From: Saprospiraceae bacterium
GTDB taxonomy: Bacteria; Bacteroidota; Bacteroidia; Chitinophagales; Saprospiraceae
Assembly: GCA_025055285.1 (NCBI GenBank)
Contig: JANWXM010000001.1
Span: 310,001 to 374,000, forward strand
Direction: 5' to 3'
Length of the DNA: 64,000 nt
Positions 42,373-54,700 of this stretch are shown piece by piece. Below the pieces are notes generated by a model. That model was not told where the DNA came from and ran no database searches. It saw only the letters and a program-made list of their open reading frames with translations. Both the position numbers and the translations under genes were made by a program. Position 1 is the stretch's first letter. The number at the start of each line of letters is the position of its first letter.

Positions 42373-43719
42373 ATGTTTGAGAGTTTAAGCGATCGCTTAG
42401 AATCTGCCTTCAAGGTGCTCAAGGGCACCCATCGCATAACGGAACTCAACGTAGCCGAAAGCATTAAGGAAATTCGTCGGGCCCTAGTGGCAGCCGATGT
42501 TAACTACAAGATTGCTAAAGAGTTTACCGATAAAGTAAAGGAAAAGGCTTTAGGGCGCGAAAACATCCTGCGCAACGTCAATCCAGGTCAGTTGATGGTC
42601 AAAATCGTCTTCGACGAATTGACCGCGCTCATGGGTGGCCAGTCTGTGGGCATCAATGTGAAAGGGACGCCAGGGGTGGTTCTTGTGGCAGGGCTTCAAG
42701 GCAGTGGGAAAACCACCTTCTGTGCTAAACTAGCTCGCTATCTCAAGGAACAGCGCAAGATGTTGCCTTTGTTGGTGGCTTGTGATGTCTATCGGCCGGC
42801 AGCAATAGAACAGCTAAACATCTTGGGCGCTTCCATTCAAGTCCCTGTATATCGGGAAGAGGGTAATATGGATCCGGTAGCTATTGCGCGCAATGCCCTT
42901 CAGTATGCGCGTACCCATGGCCAAAACGTCGTTATTTTAGATACCGCTGGCCGCCTAGCAATAGATGAGGCCATGATGGCGGAGGTTGCTGCTATTAAAA
43001 GAACGATAGAGCCCACAGAGACTCTCTTCGTGGTAGATGCCATGACGGGCCAGGATGCAGTCAATACGGCTCAGGCCTTTCACGAACGCATTCAGTACGA
43101 TGGAGTAGTTCTGACTAAATTGGATGGCGATACGCGAGGAGGCGCGGCGTTGTCGATTAAATATACGGTCGGCAAGCCCATCAAGTTTATTTCTACTGGC
43201 GAAAAATTAGAGACGCTCGATGTCTTTCATCCTGACCGCATGGCCCGCCGGATCTTGGGCATGGGAGATGTGTTGTCGCTGGTGGAAAAAGCCGAGATGG
43301 AACTCGATGAAGCAGAGGCTCGGCGCTTGGAAAAACGCCTTCAGCAAAATAAATTCGATTTCAATGACTTCTTGAGTCAACTTCAACAAATCAAACGCTT
43401 GGGAGACCTTAAAAGCCTTCTAAGTATGCTTCCGGGCATGGACAAGGCGCTGCGCAATATTCATATTGATGAGCGACATCTGCTTCACATTGAGGCGATG
43501 ATAAAAAGCATGACGCCTCAAGAGCGTCAAAATCCGGATATTCTCAACTTAAGCCGCAAAAAACGCATTGCTCGTGGCTCAGGCGTGCCGCTGGAGAAGG
43601 TCAATCTCTTCATTAAAAACTTCCACGATATGCGCAAACTTATGCAACAGATGACTCAACATCGCGGAAAAATGCCACCTATGCCCAGGATGCCTTATCC
43701 TAAGGGCTTTCGCCGTTAG
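42373..43719 (+). CDS. ffh: Signal recognition particle protein Ffh
   Basis: A 448-residue SRP54-type GTPase that binds SRP RNA and the signal sequences of nascent membrane and secreted proteins. N-domain residues 1-95; G domain with the P-loop GLQGSGKTT, DVYRPAAIEQL, DTAGRLAIDE and TKLDGDTRGG; C-terminal M domain with methionine-rich stretches (SMLPGM, MRKLMQQM, MPPMPRMPY) and the RNA-binding helix RKKRIARGSGVP. It is full length. The SRP RNA gene was not found in the flanking intergenic region. Two unrelated genes follow closely on the same strand, dNK at 48 bases. Confidence 0.98.
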   Translation: MFESLSDRLESAFKVLKGTHRITELNVAESIKEIRRALVAADVNYKIAKEFTDKVKEKALGRENILRNVNPGQLMVKIVFDELTALMGGQSVGINVKGTPGVVLVAGLQGSGKTTFCAKLARYLKEQRKMLPLLVACDVYRPAAIEQLNILGASIQVPVYREEGNMDPVAIARNALQYARTHGQNVVILDTAGRLAIDEAMMAEVAAIKRTIEPTETLFVVDAMTGQDAVNTAQAFHERIQYDGVVLTKLDGDTRGGAALSIKYTVGKPIKFISTGEKLETLDVFHPDRMARRILGMGDVLSLVEKAEMELDEAEARRLEKRLQQNKFDFNDFLSQLQQIKRLGDLKSLLSMLPGMDKALRNIHIDERHLLHIEAMIKSMTPQERQNPDILNLSRKKRIARGSGVPLEKVNLFIKNFHDMRKLMQQMTQHRGKMPPMPRMPYPKGFRR

Positions 43720-43767
43720 AATGTCACTTTTTTTTAACGTCGCTCGTCGCATCATCTCGCCTCTACC

Positions 43768-44412
43768 GTGCTCCCATATACGTTCGTTGCTATAGAGGGC
43801 AATATTGGTGCAGGTAAGACTACGTTGAGCCAGCTCCTAGCTCGCCGGCTAGAAGCTAACCTTATACTGGAGCAATTTACGGATAACCCTTTCTTGCCCT
43901 ACTTCTACGAAAATCCACAACGCTATGCCTTCCCGGTCGAACTCTTCTTTATGACGGAGCGACATAAGCAACTCTCTGAACACTTCGCTAGGCCAGACCT
44001 TTTCAAAAGTCTGACTATCGCAGATTATTTTTTCATAAAAACTCTCTTATTTGCGCGCAACAACTTGAATGAACAAGAATTTCGGCTGTTTCAGCGCCTC
44101 TTTGCCGTCCTGAATGCGAATTTTCCCAAACCTGACCTATTACTTTACCTGCACCGGCCAGTACCCGTCTTAAAAAAATACATCCAAGAGCGCGGCCGAG
44201 CCATCGAACAAAATATGCCTGAAAACTATCTACAATGCCTTCAAGCTACCTACTTAGAATATTTCAAGCAAGAAACTGACATCCCTATCGTTTTGCTCGA
44301 CCTCAACGATAGCGATTTTGTAAACTGCCCTCAAGTATTTGAAGACATTCTATCCTTGCTATATCAAAAACACCGTCCGGGATTGCAATACATCTCCTTA
44401 GTACGACAATAA
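43768..44412 (+). CDS. Deoxynucleoside kinase
   Basis: A 214-residue deoxyadenosine/deoxyguanosine-type kinase. The start is GTG at 43768; no in-frame ATG fits better. The P-loop is [10 protein letters not shown] (residues 10-19), followed by [35 protein letters not shown], where the ERH motif takes the place of the ERS/DRY segment in the family, and the lid-type arginines are in [12 protein letters not shown]. It salvages deoxynucleosides to monophosphates with ATP. 16 bases before the acyl-CoA carboxylase gene, so possibly co-transcribed with it. Confidence 0.92.
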   Translation: MLPYTFVAIEGNIGAGKTTLSQLLARRLEANLILEQFTDNPFLPYFYENPQRYAFPVELFFMTERHKQLSEHFARPDLFKSLTIADYFFIKTLLFARNNLNEQEFRLFQRLFAVLNANFPKPDLLLYLHRPVPVLKKYIQERGRAIEQNMPENYLQCLQATYLEYFKQETDIPIVLLDLNDSDFVNCPQVFEDILSLLYQKHRPGLQYISLVRQ

Positions 44413-44428
44413 GCAACGATCGTTTTTT

Positions 44429-45970
44429 ATGAGCGACAAAAACGAAATTTTCCGGCAAAAGCTAATCGAGGCCAAACAAGGCGGAGGTCTATCGCGCATC
44501 GAAGCCCAACACAAGAAGGGCAAATTAACAGCTCGCGAGCGCATTCACTTTTTACTAGACGAAGGTTCCTTCGAAGAAATTGGCGCTTTCGTTACACACC
44601 GGTGTAATGACTTTGGCATGAGCGAACAACTGATATTGGGTGATGGCGTAGTTACGGGCTATGGGACTATTGGCGGCCGCTTAGTTTATATTTTCGCCCA
44701 AGATTTTACTGTTTTTGGCGGCTCGCTTTCGGAGACACACGCTGAGAAGATATGTAAAGTCATGGATTTGGCCGTCAAAAACGGAGCTCCCATCATTGGT
44801 CTCAATGACTCGGGTGGCGCGCGCATTCAGGAAGGCGTCAACTCTTTGGGCGGATATGCTGAGATCTTCTATCGCAATGTTCAAGCCAGCGGCGTAGTGC
44901 CGCAAATTTCGGCTATCATGGGGCCCTGTGCTGGCGGTGCTGTGTACAGCCCTGCCATCACAGACTTCATCATCATGGTAGAAAACACCTCCTATATGTT
45001 TGTCACGGGTCCTAATGTGGTCAAAACAGTGACGAACGAAGAAGTTACTAGTGAAGAGCTGGGCGGAGCTTATACTCATGCTACAAAGTCAGGAGTAACT
45101 CATCTCGTTGCTTCGAACGATATAGATTGTATTGAGAAGATTAAACGCCTGCTGAGTTACATTCCGCAAAATAATCTGGATCGAGTTCCTCATTTGCCAT
45201 ACGTGTTAGGCGATGAGTATCGCCCTGCCTTAGACCACATTGTGCCTGACAATCCGAACCACCCTTACGATATGAAGGTTGTGATTGCTGAGATTGTAGA
45301 TGAGGGCTCATTCTTTGAAATTCACGAACAATATGCCGAGAATATCATCGTTGGATTCGCCCGCCTAGCTGGCCGGAGCATTGGCATCGTAGCCAATCAG
45401 CCCATGAGTCTAGCCGGTGTATTAGACGTAAATGCTTCGAAGAAAGCAGCGCGCTTTGTGCGTTTTTGCGATTGTTTTAACATTCCGTTGTTAGTGCTCG
45501 AAGATGTGCCAGGTTTCTTGCCTGGCACTGACCAAGAGTGGAACGCTATCATTACCAATGGAGCCAAGCTGCTCTATGCTTTTTCTGAAGCTACAGTGCC
45601 TCGTGTTACTGTAATTACGCGAAAAGCATACGGCGGTGCTTATGACGTTATGAATTCCAAACACATTGGCGCCGATATGAACTTTGCCTGGCCAACGGCG
45701 GAAATTGCCGTCATGGGGGCAAAAGGCGCCTCTGAAATTATCTTTAAAAAGGAAATCGAAAGTGCTCCTGATCCTCATGCTAAGCTAGCTGAAAAGGAGC
45801 ACGAATACGCGAACACTTTTGCGAATCCATATCGGGCTGCTGCGCGCGGCTTTATTGACGAAGTAATTTGGCCGCGTGAAACGCGCCGCAAACTCATCCG
45901 AGCCTTTGCTATGTTGGAACATAAGGCCGTATTGCGTCCTCGGCGCAAACACGGTAACATTCCTCTTTAG
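44429..45970 (+). CDS. pccB: Acyl-CoA (propionyl-CoA) carboxylase carboxyltransferase subunit
   Basis: A 513-residue carboxyltransferase beta subunit. It has both crotonase-like halves: the N-terminal [26 protein letters not shown] and [17 protein letters not shown], and the C-terminal [53 protein letters not shown] and [30 protein letters not shown]. It moves a carboxyl group from biotin to an acyl-CoA, usually propionyl-CoA, feeding methylmalonyl-CoA. The biotin-bearing alpha subunit is not in the window. Its stop overlaps the convergent metalloprotease stop by 4 bases. Confidence 0.94.
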   Translation: MSDKNEIFRQKLIEAKQGGGLSRIEAQHKKGKLTARERIHFLLDEGSFEEIGAFVTHRCNDFGMSEQLILGDGVVTGYGTIGGRLVYIFAQDFTVFGGSLSETHAEKICKVMDLAVKNGAPIIGLNDSGGARIQEGVNSLGGYAEIFYRNVQASGVVPQISAIMGPCAGGAVYSPAITDFIIMVENTSYMFVTGPNVVKTVTNEEVTSEELGGAYTHATKSGVTHLVASNDIDCIEKIKRLLSYIPQNNLDRVPHLPYVLGDEYRPALDHIVPDNPNHPYDMKVVIAEIVDEGSFFEIHEQYAENIIVGFARLAGRSIGIVANQPMSLAGVLDVNASKKAARFVRFCDCFNIPLLVLEDVPGFLPGTDQEWNAIITNGAKLLYAFSEATVPRVTVITRKAYGGAYDVMNSKHIGADMNFAWPTAEIAVMGAKGASEIIFKKEIESAPDPHAKLAEKEHEYANTFANPYRAAARGFIDEVIWPRETRRKLIRAFAMLEHKAVLRPRRKHGNIPL

Positions 45971-48501
45971 CGTTCTCGCTTTACGGGTTGCTCTAAGGCC
46001 GCTTCAATGCGGCGTAGGCAATCGTGATAGTGGTAGCGTGTAGCAGCGTCGTTGACAGCGTTTGCAGCAGCCGCTACCTCTACCTTTAGTTGCTGCAATG
46101 TGGCAAGCGCTAGGGAGGGCACGTCTGAATAACGAAGGTTTGATGTCGACGCATCTGCGGGCGGTTGGAGAAGCGCGCTTACTTTGTCGAGGAATACTTT
46201 CTGCAAATTTCGCCGCTGCAAACTGACTGCTGAGCGATCAGCTAATTCACTCCAGATGCCTGCGCGCAGGTCGTCGAAAAGTTGAGCAATTGTATATGTC
46301 TTCGAATCGAAAGCCTCGTTTTCGAGCATGCGCTGCAGACGCGCAGGGCTAAACAGGCTGTTCAGCGTGCTTTCTTGAATGCGCAAGAGGGCCATAACGC
46401 CACTTTCCGGCTGAAGCAAGCGCAGTACTTTAGGCTCGAAAAGCCATTCTGGCGTTTGAAAAAGGTGTTTATGCAGAAAAGCGATAGCTTCGCGCTGGCG
46501 TTCGACCGGCGCTATCTCGTATACCATCCCAGGTTGATCGTAAGTCTTAGGCGTCTCATAGACGCCGCCGATCCATTTAGTTACGTGTCCAATGTAGCGC
46601 CTATATTGGGCAACGACATTGTCGTACAACTCCTGTGCGCGTTCATAGGTGTTTGCTTCTTCTTTTGTCCAAAGGGCAGCATTAGGCAAGATACGCTGCA
46701 AATTTTTGATGCCGTATTCGGATGCGAGCATCGAATTGTCGCCGAGGTCTTCAGCTTGAGCGCGCGGGTCGTAAGGATTGGTTTCGGTTAAAAAATGCAG
46801 CCGCGGGTTGTTGGCAGCCTTTTCTAAATACCAACGATTGAGCACCTTGCGGTCTTCTTCAGCATCTTTCGTACCGTAAATGGGTTTGTATCCCCATTCA
46901 ATTGCCCAACGGTCGTAGTCGCCAATGCGAGGCATTAAGTCCGTAACGCTGTCTTCAGGTTGAGCCACATAGTTGAATCGGGCGTAGTCCATAATAGAGG
47001 AGGTGTGTCCATAAGTTTCAGTGAACTTTCTGTCGCGCAGTTTTTCAACGGGGGTGGCATGGCTTGCGCCAAAGTTGTGCCGTAGTCCTAGCGTATGCCC
47101 TACCTCATGCGCAGCAACGAAGCGGATGAGCTCACCCATCAATTTTTCATCGAATTCGTTAGTGCGAGCACGCGGATCTACGGCAGCTGTCTGAGTAGTA
47201 TACCAGTTTTTAAGCAGACGCATCACATTGTGGTACCAGCCGATATGGCTTTCAATAATTTCGCCTGTGCGTGGATCATGTACATTAGGACCGTAGGCAT
47301 TTTGGATGTCAGAGGCGAAATAGCGAATGACGGAGAATCGAGCATCTTCAAGGCTCATCGTAGTGTCGCCTTCTGGCCAGTCTCGAGCAAAGATTGCATT
47401 CTTCCATCCTGCTTGTTCAAAGGCGGCTTGCCAGTCTTCGACGCCTTTTTTTATATACGGACGCCACTTGTGGGGAGTAGCTGGGTCGATATAGAAAACA
47501 ATGGGCTTGGCCGGTTCGATTTTTTCACCGCGCTGTTGGCGCTGAGCATCTGCTTCGTTCTTGGGCTCTAGGCGCCAACGAACAATAATGGTCTCATCTT
47601 TAACGCGTTGCTGGTCATCGGTATACACTTGATAACCAGTGGCAAAATAACCCACTCTGGGGTCAAAGTAGCGCTTGCGCATGGGTTTGCGCGGCAGGAG
47701 TATGAGGGAATTGTTGATCTCAAACGTCACTACGCCCGCATTTAAGCCGGCGATGAGGTTTATCGTCCCTGGTGTCTCTTCCCTCAGCGACGGAGGGTTT
47801 ACCTTATATGTCTTTACTACGCGCACTTCCAAATTGATAGGGTAAGCTCGAATGCTTTGAATGTAACTGCGGTCTTTTTGCAGTTCTCCCATCTTGTAGC
47901 GCTGCTTGACCAAGGGAGGTAAACTAAATACTTGATTTTCATCTTTAAAAAAGTCTGTAACTTCAATTACTACTGATGTATCGGGCCGAATGGCTTTTAT
48001 GTCGAAAGCTGCAGCAATGGGGTCCATGTTTGAGCTGCGGACTGCCTTGTAAATAGGCGCGGCTGTATCTGGGCTTACGTTGCGATACGCAATAGCGCGA
48101 ATGAAAACTTTGTCTGATGGCCCGCGTTCAAAGCGGATAACTTGGCGGTTAGCCTCCTCTCCACCATAACCTGCTCCTGTAGGCGTTTGCGAAACGCGCG
48201 TGATGGCCATAATCTCCGCACCAAGCATGGAATCTGGAATTTCTAGAAAGTACTTATCTTCAATGCGATGTACAGTAACCATTCCCACCGTGCTGATGGC
48301 TTTTTCGTTAATTACTTCTCGATACGGTTTAGGGCCCTTCTTTTCCTCTCTATCTTTCTTCTCGGTTTTTTCCTCTTTTGAGGGTACCGTATCCTTCACA
48401 GCAGTAGGTGTGGGCGGCACCGTGTCTCGTCTTGATGGAGTTTGAGCAGAGGCAAAAGACATCAACCCTGTAAAAAGGGCCACTAGGTAGAGGTATTTCA
48501 T
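45967..48501 (-). CDS. Large secreted zinc-dependent metalloprotease (DUF5117/DUF4953-type)
   Basis: An 844-residue secreted protein. ATG 48501 ([20 protein letters not shown]) opens a signal peptide; upstream in-frame starts at 48516 and 48618 have no such support. After a Thr/Pro- and Lys/Glu-rich linker comes a DUF5117-type domain, then the catalytic region with the long zincin motif [12 protein letters not shown] (about residues 463-474). The C-terminal DUF4953-like part ([16 protein letters not shown] follows the site with the Met-turn SIMDYA) is present. Family knowledge: gluzincin/metzincin-type extracellular peptidases common in Bacteroidota. The substrate is unknown, and no T9SS C-terminal domain is present, so the periplasm or outer membrane is likely. 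Confidence 0.93.
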   Translation of the reverse strand: MKYLYLVALFTGLMSFASAQTPSRRDTVPPTPTAVKDTVPSKEEKTEKKDREEKKGPKPYREVINEKAISTVGMVTVHRIEDKYFLEIPDSMLGAEIMAITRVSQTPTGAGYGGEEANRQVIRFERGPSDKVFIRAIAYRNVSPDTAAPIYKAVRSSNMDPIAAAFDIKAIRPDTSVVIEVTDFFKDENQVFSLPPLVKQRYKMGELQKDRSYIQSIRAYPINLEVRVVKTYKVNPPSLREETPGTINLIAGLNAGVVTFEINNSLILLPRKPMRKRYFDPRVGYFATGYQVYTDDQQRVKDETIIVRWRLEPKNEADAQRQQRGEKIEPAKPIVFYIDPATPHKWRPYIKKGVEDWQAAFEQAGWKNAIFARDWPEGDTTMSLEDARFSVIRYFASDIQNAYGPNVHDPRTGEIIESHIGWYHNVMRLLKNWYTTQTAAVDPRARTNEFDEKLMGELIRFVAAHEVGHTLGLRHNFGASHATPVEKLRDRKFTETYGHTSSIMDYARFNYVAQPEDSVTDLMPRIGDYDRWAIEWGYKPIYGTKDAEEDRKVLNRWYLEKAANNPRLHFLTETNPYDPRAQAEDLGDNSMLASEYGIKNLQRILPNAALWTKEEANTYERAQELYDNVVAQYRRYIGHVTKWIGGVYETPKTYDQPGMVYEIAPVERQREAIAFLHKHLFQTPEWLFEPKVLRLLQPESGVMALLRIQESTLNSLFSPARLQRMLENEAFDSKTYTIAQLFDDLRAGIWSELADRSAVSLQRRNLQKVFLDKVSALLQPPADASTSNLRYSDVPSLALATLQQLKVEVAAAANAVNDAATRYHYHDCLRRIEAALEQPVKRER

Positions 48502-48738
48502 AGCAGCATTCTTCATAGGAAAAAGTTTGAATTGCAAAGCACGCAAAACACGCTCAAATAGAATAATACCTTTAGGCAGAAGGAATAAAATGGCGGTTTC
48601 TTGCACTTTCTCATCCAAAAAATCACTTCACTCTTCTGCAGCGCTAAGGAAGTCCGGTGCATCTTCACGAAATGAGTCAGCAAACAAGGAGTCACTCTCT
48701 TTTCTATGCTACACACTCATTAAACCCTTCCTTTGCGT

Positions 48739-51700
48739 ATGATAGTTTCTTTTTACCAACTGCTGCTCGCTTTTTCCACGTTGGCGTTTCCCGAAGACTC
48801 TTTGACTCAAAATTCACTAATAACCATTCAAGGGCCAACAGCTGTTTGTCCTGGCTGCTACAAGTATTACGTCGTAAAGGTGATAGACGCGCCAGGCCCT
48901 ACAACAGCTACTTACAAGTGGACTCAAGCAAGGAACGACGGTACCATCCTTGCCGTTAGCAATGACAGTACTCCAACATTTTGCTTTCAGCAGTCGGGCT
49001 TATATAAAATATCGGTTGCTCTTTACTCTTGGAATGGTAGCTTATTGAGCTCTGCTTCGCTCGAAGTTCGCGTGTCGCCGTATGTGGATGTAGGAATCGT
49101 TTCATCTAATGCTTCTCTGTGCGCCTTTCCTGACGATGCCAAAACTTCCGATATCAAAAGGTGTGATCGCGTCTGTCCGCAAAGCATGGTTACCTATTTC
49201 ATCGAGAAATTGCCAGCAATTATTCCTCCGTCTGACATCAGTTGGTCAGTCCTGGGCGCCGCCGATAGCTTTCGCATTCAAGAACCTGACCGAAGAGCAG
49301 TCACAGTGTATTGGGGCACTTCAGGAGCAGGCCTCGTTTCAGTGGGCACACTTTATAGCGTGTCACCGACGTGTTTTGGCCAAGCAAGTATGTGTGTGAA
49401 TATTGTTGAGAAGCCGCATGCAGCTTTTGTTACTGAACCACAACCAACATCGGGCTCTGACACGGTTCGCATCTGCAAAGGACAGACAATATGGTTTGAC
49501 AACCGAAGTCAAGACGCCGAGCGATACGAGTGGTTCTTTAGCGATGACTTATCTACTGATCAAAGTATTCACACACAACATACTTTTCACTTGCCGGGTC
49601 GGCATTTGGTGCGCCTCATCGCCACGAGCGGTTGCCAGTGTAGTGACACTGCACAAATCGTTGTGGAGGTACTCGATGCAGAGGGCCCAACGCTACAGTG
49701 TTTGGGCGATCTATGTGCCGGAACCATTACTACCTATCGCGTGAGCCCGAATTGTTCTGGCGTTCGTTGGAGCATCAGTCCAAACGGTTCCATCTTGGGA
49801 GGAGGCTCACCTGGAGCAGATAGTATTGTTGTTCGTTGGAATGCAGGCCCTATAGGGACCTTGTGGTTAACTCCTCAAACCTGCACAGGAGCAACTTGTC
49901 CCTTTCCGTCGGCAGTGCGCATCCCTATTATCGACGACCAAGCTCAAATTCAAGGAAAGGAGCGCGTGTGTCCAAATGCTGAAGAGGTATACAGCATTGA
50001 AGCCTTTGGAGGTACAGACTTCGTATGGATGCTCTCTGGAGGAGGTGCTATCGTAGAGGGTCAGGGTACCTCACGCGTAACAATTCGGTGGAGCAGTACG
50101 TCTAATCCGAACGTTGTACATCGCTTGGCGGTGCGATACTATAACTGTTACTTAAAGTGTGGCGGAAGCGATACAATCGAAGTTCGCATCTTGTCGTCGT
50201 TTTTCCTTAACGGACCTCCAGAGGCATGCGCCGGCTCATCTGCTAGCTTTACGACACGCTTAACAACTACTAATCAGAACCTATTGAGCCATTGGACACT
50301 CCTCGGGCCAAACGGTTCGGCGGTATGGTCTTCACCTTTAGCAACTGCAACAGTACTAGCACCACTCAATGCGGGCCCGGGCTACTATCGCATGCGCGCT
50401 ATACCGGCAAATCCTGACCAAACCTGCACGGAGATGCGTGAATGGAGTGTTTATGTGCCAGATCCGCCATCCGCGCCAACTGGCATCAAAGGCCCGGCAG
50501 TTATCTGTCCAGGGCAGACATTAACTTACACCGCAGAAGGAGTCCCTGCTGATGCTACTGTGCGGTGGACGGTGCAAAACGGCCCGGGTGCGCCTCAAGC
50601 ACTCTTGGGAAATCCAATTAACATTACCTGGCAATTAAATGGCCCATACCAATTGTCGGCACAAGTACTTTCCGATGAGGGCCTTAGTTGTCCATCGGCA
50701 AACGCGCTACTCAGCCTTAAAACCCTCAGCGACGTTTCCATTTCGGGTAGAGATACGCTGTGCGTAGGCGAAACTGCAACCTACGAGTTGCCCAGCCCTC
50801 CTGGGCTCGATATTCAATGGAGCGTAGAACCCGCCGAGGCAGGCATCGTTACAAGTGGTCAAGGTTTCGATCGAGCAACAGTGTATTGGACTCGCGGAGG
50901 TATCCACACCCTTCGAGCCTCAGCCTGCAACCGAACGGCAGTATTTAGGGTAGCGGTTTTGCCTCTTGCTGCGCCCGTGGTAACTCATCCAGCCGCACTT
51001 TGTGCCGGCGAAACAGCCATTGTTCGCACTACACAACCTTATACTAACTACTCCTGGCGCGATGCTAACAAAAATTTACTCGGCACAACAGATACGATGC
51101 GTCTCGGCCCTGGCCAATATCTTTTGGAAGCCTATACCCTCGAGGGCTGTCCAGTGAAAGTTTCCTTTGGCATTGCTCGTCGCGAGACGCCATATGTAAC
51201 TCTTTCTACCAACGACCCGACGAGTTTTTGTACACCTCAGGAAGTAACTCTTCAAGCGGTTGTGCCCTCAAGTGGGGGGCTGTCGTATGAATGGTTTCAC
51301 AATGGCCTACCAGTAGGAGCGAATGCGCCCATTCTCGTTACTCAACAGTTTGGCCAGTATACTGTGCAAGTAACGAATTCCGCCGGCTGTTCAGCGGTTG
51401 CTGGCCCCCTGGTCATCGTGCGTGATTGCAGTGGAGGAGGCGGAGGCCTTCCCGTACCAGGGGGTATGCCTCCTTGCACGCCAGGACAAGTAACCATTCA
51501 AGTTTTGCCAACAGATCGGTGCGACTCTCTAGGTTTTCGCGCTAGCGGTTCAGATTACCTGCCAGGATCGGCCCAGTGGACCTTCTTCCAATGGGGGAAA
51601 AGTGGAGTTGCCTCGGAAGCAGGCGATGTAGTGTATCGCGTCTTCCCGGAAGTAGGGTTTCACAACGCCTTTTTAATTGCCCGCACTATCAGCACAGGGC

Positions 51701-54700
51701 AAACGTGTTTCCTTCGAGAGTCCTTTCCTGTAGAAGCAGTAGCCTACTTCTCCGCACCTCCAGCGTGTGTTGGCGTTCCTGTTGTGTTTCGAGAAGAGAG
51801 CAGCACCCTACCTTCTAGGAGTATTAGCGCTTGGAGCTGGAACTTTGGAAACCCTGCTGCTGGCACCAACAATACCTCTAACTTACGTGAGCCCAGCCAT
51901 GTATATACGAGTAGCGGGACCTACTCGGTACGCTTGACAATTACTGCAAATAGCGGTTGTACCGCTACTGTGTCTCGGATTATCGAAGTGCATCAGCCCA
52001 TGGAACCGCTCATTCACGTACCCGAAAGCGGTTGTGCAGGAAGGGCCCTCCAATTTGAAGGCAATGGAGAAAACCTCACCTGGAACTTTGGCGACCCCGC
52101 TTCAGGTACATTCAACACTGCTCAAGGGTCGCCTGTCTATCACACCTTTTCACCAGGGAATTATACCGTAACTGCGGTCGCTACAGATGTCTTCGGGTGC
52201 ACAGCAGTCGCTGTGCGCCACATAAGTGTAGCTGCCAACACCCTCACTGGAAACATTACGCCCAATAAACCCGCACCGCTGTGCGAAGGAAGTACGCTCA
52301 TGCTCGTTGCTCCCGCAGGTGGCGTCACCTATGTATGGAATAATGGTTCTCAGGGAAACACTTTAACCGTGATGCAAGAGGGGGTCTACAGTGTCACGCT
52401 TACCGACGCAAATGGATGTATTTACGCCCCACCAGCCGTTCCTGTTCGCTTTGTACCTGGTCCAGATGCTCGTATCAAGGCTGCTATCACTAATGAAATA
52501 GGACAGACTGTTGGGCTGGTATATCCGTCTCACAGCATCTGTGCGGGTGAAGACGTCTATCTTGTTGTTCAAGGTAGAGGAAATTTATCTTTCACTTGGT
52601 CTACTGGCGTCGTAGGCACGCGGATCGAGTTCTCAGAACAGCGCAACAATCTCTTGCCCATAGGTACCCATGTATTTACAGTTACTATCACCGACCTTAC
52701 TACAGGTTGCACTACAGTGTCGCCACCCTTTGTGGTGAATGTTCGTCCCGTTCCATCGGATTTCTTCATCAGCAATTTAACGCTGCCGCCTTGTGCTGGT
52801 AATCAAAATCTGCTTCAATACTTCGGACCGACACCTCCCAACTGGCGCTTTGTATGGAATACGGGCCAAACAGCGGTACCTTTAATTACACAACAGCCAG
52901 GGCGTTACTTCCTGCGCGTTATCAATGAATTCGGCTGTGAGGCGCGTAGTAACTCAGAAATTATCCTGCCGGGGCCTCCAGTATCTGCTATTCCGGCAGG
53001 TTGCTACACCCGATGTCGGCCCGATACATTATGCCTGCCCCCTATTCCTAATATTGCTTCATGGCAGTGGTTTTTCAATGAGAATCCCATTCCAGGGGCC
53101 AACTCACCCTATCTGATGCCCACACAGAGCGGTGTCTATCACGCTGTATTAATCGACAAGACAGGCTGCGTAAGTCGCAGCAGACCGCTGACGCTCAATC
53201 TGTACGACAGCCACGGAAGCGTGTCAGGAAGTGTATGGGCCGACGTAAACAAAAATGGCACCGTAGATGCTAGCGACACGCTTGTCTCCAATATGCTTGT
53301 CCACTTGCGAGAGAATACTAACATCGTCGCTTCTAGTAGGACGAATGCTCAGGGTTCCTTCGCCTTCAGCCAAGTGGCTGCTGGCAATTATGTAGCAGCA
53401 ATAGACTCCCAAGCCCTACCTCCTGGCTGGAGGGTCGTAGTCGGAGAGCAAAACATTTTGCTAGCAGGATGCGATGCTCTTGTCCAAATTAATTTACTTA
53501 TCCAGCATGCCTGTCCAGGCGCATTTACTACTGAAATCCAACTAAGCGCCTGTTCGGGCGATAGTGCGTTCTTCAACGGTGTGCCAATTCCAGCAGGAAG
53601 TACCACGACATTTTCATACCTCACTTCACAAGGGTGCGACTCTACAGTCACTGTTACTGTGTCGGAAATTCCGGCGACTTCCAGCGTGCTCAACGTAAGT
53701 GTGTGTGCTGGAGAGTTTTACGAGTATGGCGGGGTGTCTATTCCGGCGGGCGGCAGTCGAGTTTTTGTGTTGAAGAACGCGGCGGGCTGCGACTCAGTGG
53801 TGACGGTCAACGTCGCTGAGCGGCCTGTGAGTTTCAGCGTGCTCAACGTAAGTGTGTGTGCTGGAGAGTTTTACGAGTATGGCGGGGTGTCTATTCCGGC
53901 GGGCGGCAGTCGAGTTTTTGTGTTGAAGAACGCGGCGGGCTGCGACTCAGTGGTGACGGTCAACGTCGCTGAGCGGCCTGTGAGTTTCAGCGTGCTCAAC
54001 GTAAGTGTGTGTGCTGGAGAGTTTTACGAGTATGGCGGGGTGTCTATTCCGGCGGGCGGCAGTCGAGTTTTTGTGTTGAAGAACGCGGCGGGCTGCGATT
54101 CGGTGGTGACGGTCAACGTCGCTGAGCGACCTGTGAGTTTCAGCGTGCTCAACGCAAGTGTGTGTGCTGGAGAGTTTTACGAGTATGGCGGGGTGTCTAT
54201 TCCGGCGGGCGGCAGTCGAGTTTTTGTGTTGAAGAACGCGGCGGGCTGCGATTCGGTGGTGACGGTCAACGTCGCTGAGCGGCCTGTGAGTTTCAGCGTG
54301 CTCAACGCAAGTGTGTGTGCTGGAGAGTTTTACGAGTATGGCGGGGTGTCTATTCCGGCGGGCGGCAGTCGAGTTTTTGTGTTGAAGAACGCGGCGGGCT
54401 GCGATTCGGTGGTGACGGTCAACGTCGCTGAGCGGCCTGTTGCGTCTACTACGATACGAGTAAGTGTTTGTCCTGGACAATCTTTCGTCTATCAAGGAGT
54501 AGCCTTGTATAGCGGCTCTGTTCAAGATTTTGTACTGACTAGCAGCCAAGGATGCGATTCAATAGTAACTGTGGTCGTAGAAGCACGGCCGGTGTCGACA
54601 GATACGCTTGAGGTAAAAGTTTGTCCAGGCGAAGTGTTCAATTTCAACGGTATGGCTATGCGGCCTGGAGACAGAAGAATCTTTACGTTCACGAATGCCG

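Noticed and set aside
53947-54549. A 200-codon open frame on the minus strand over the tandem repeats
   Set aside because: It is antisense to the repeat array; it repeats with the same period and has no start or domain support.
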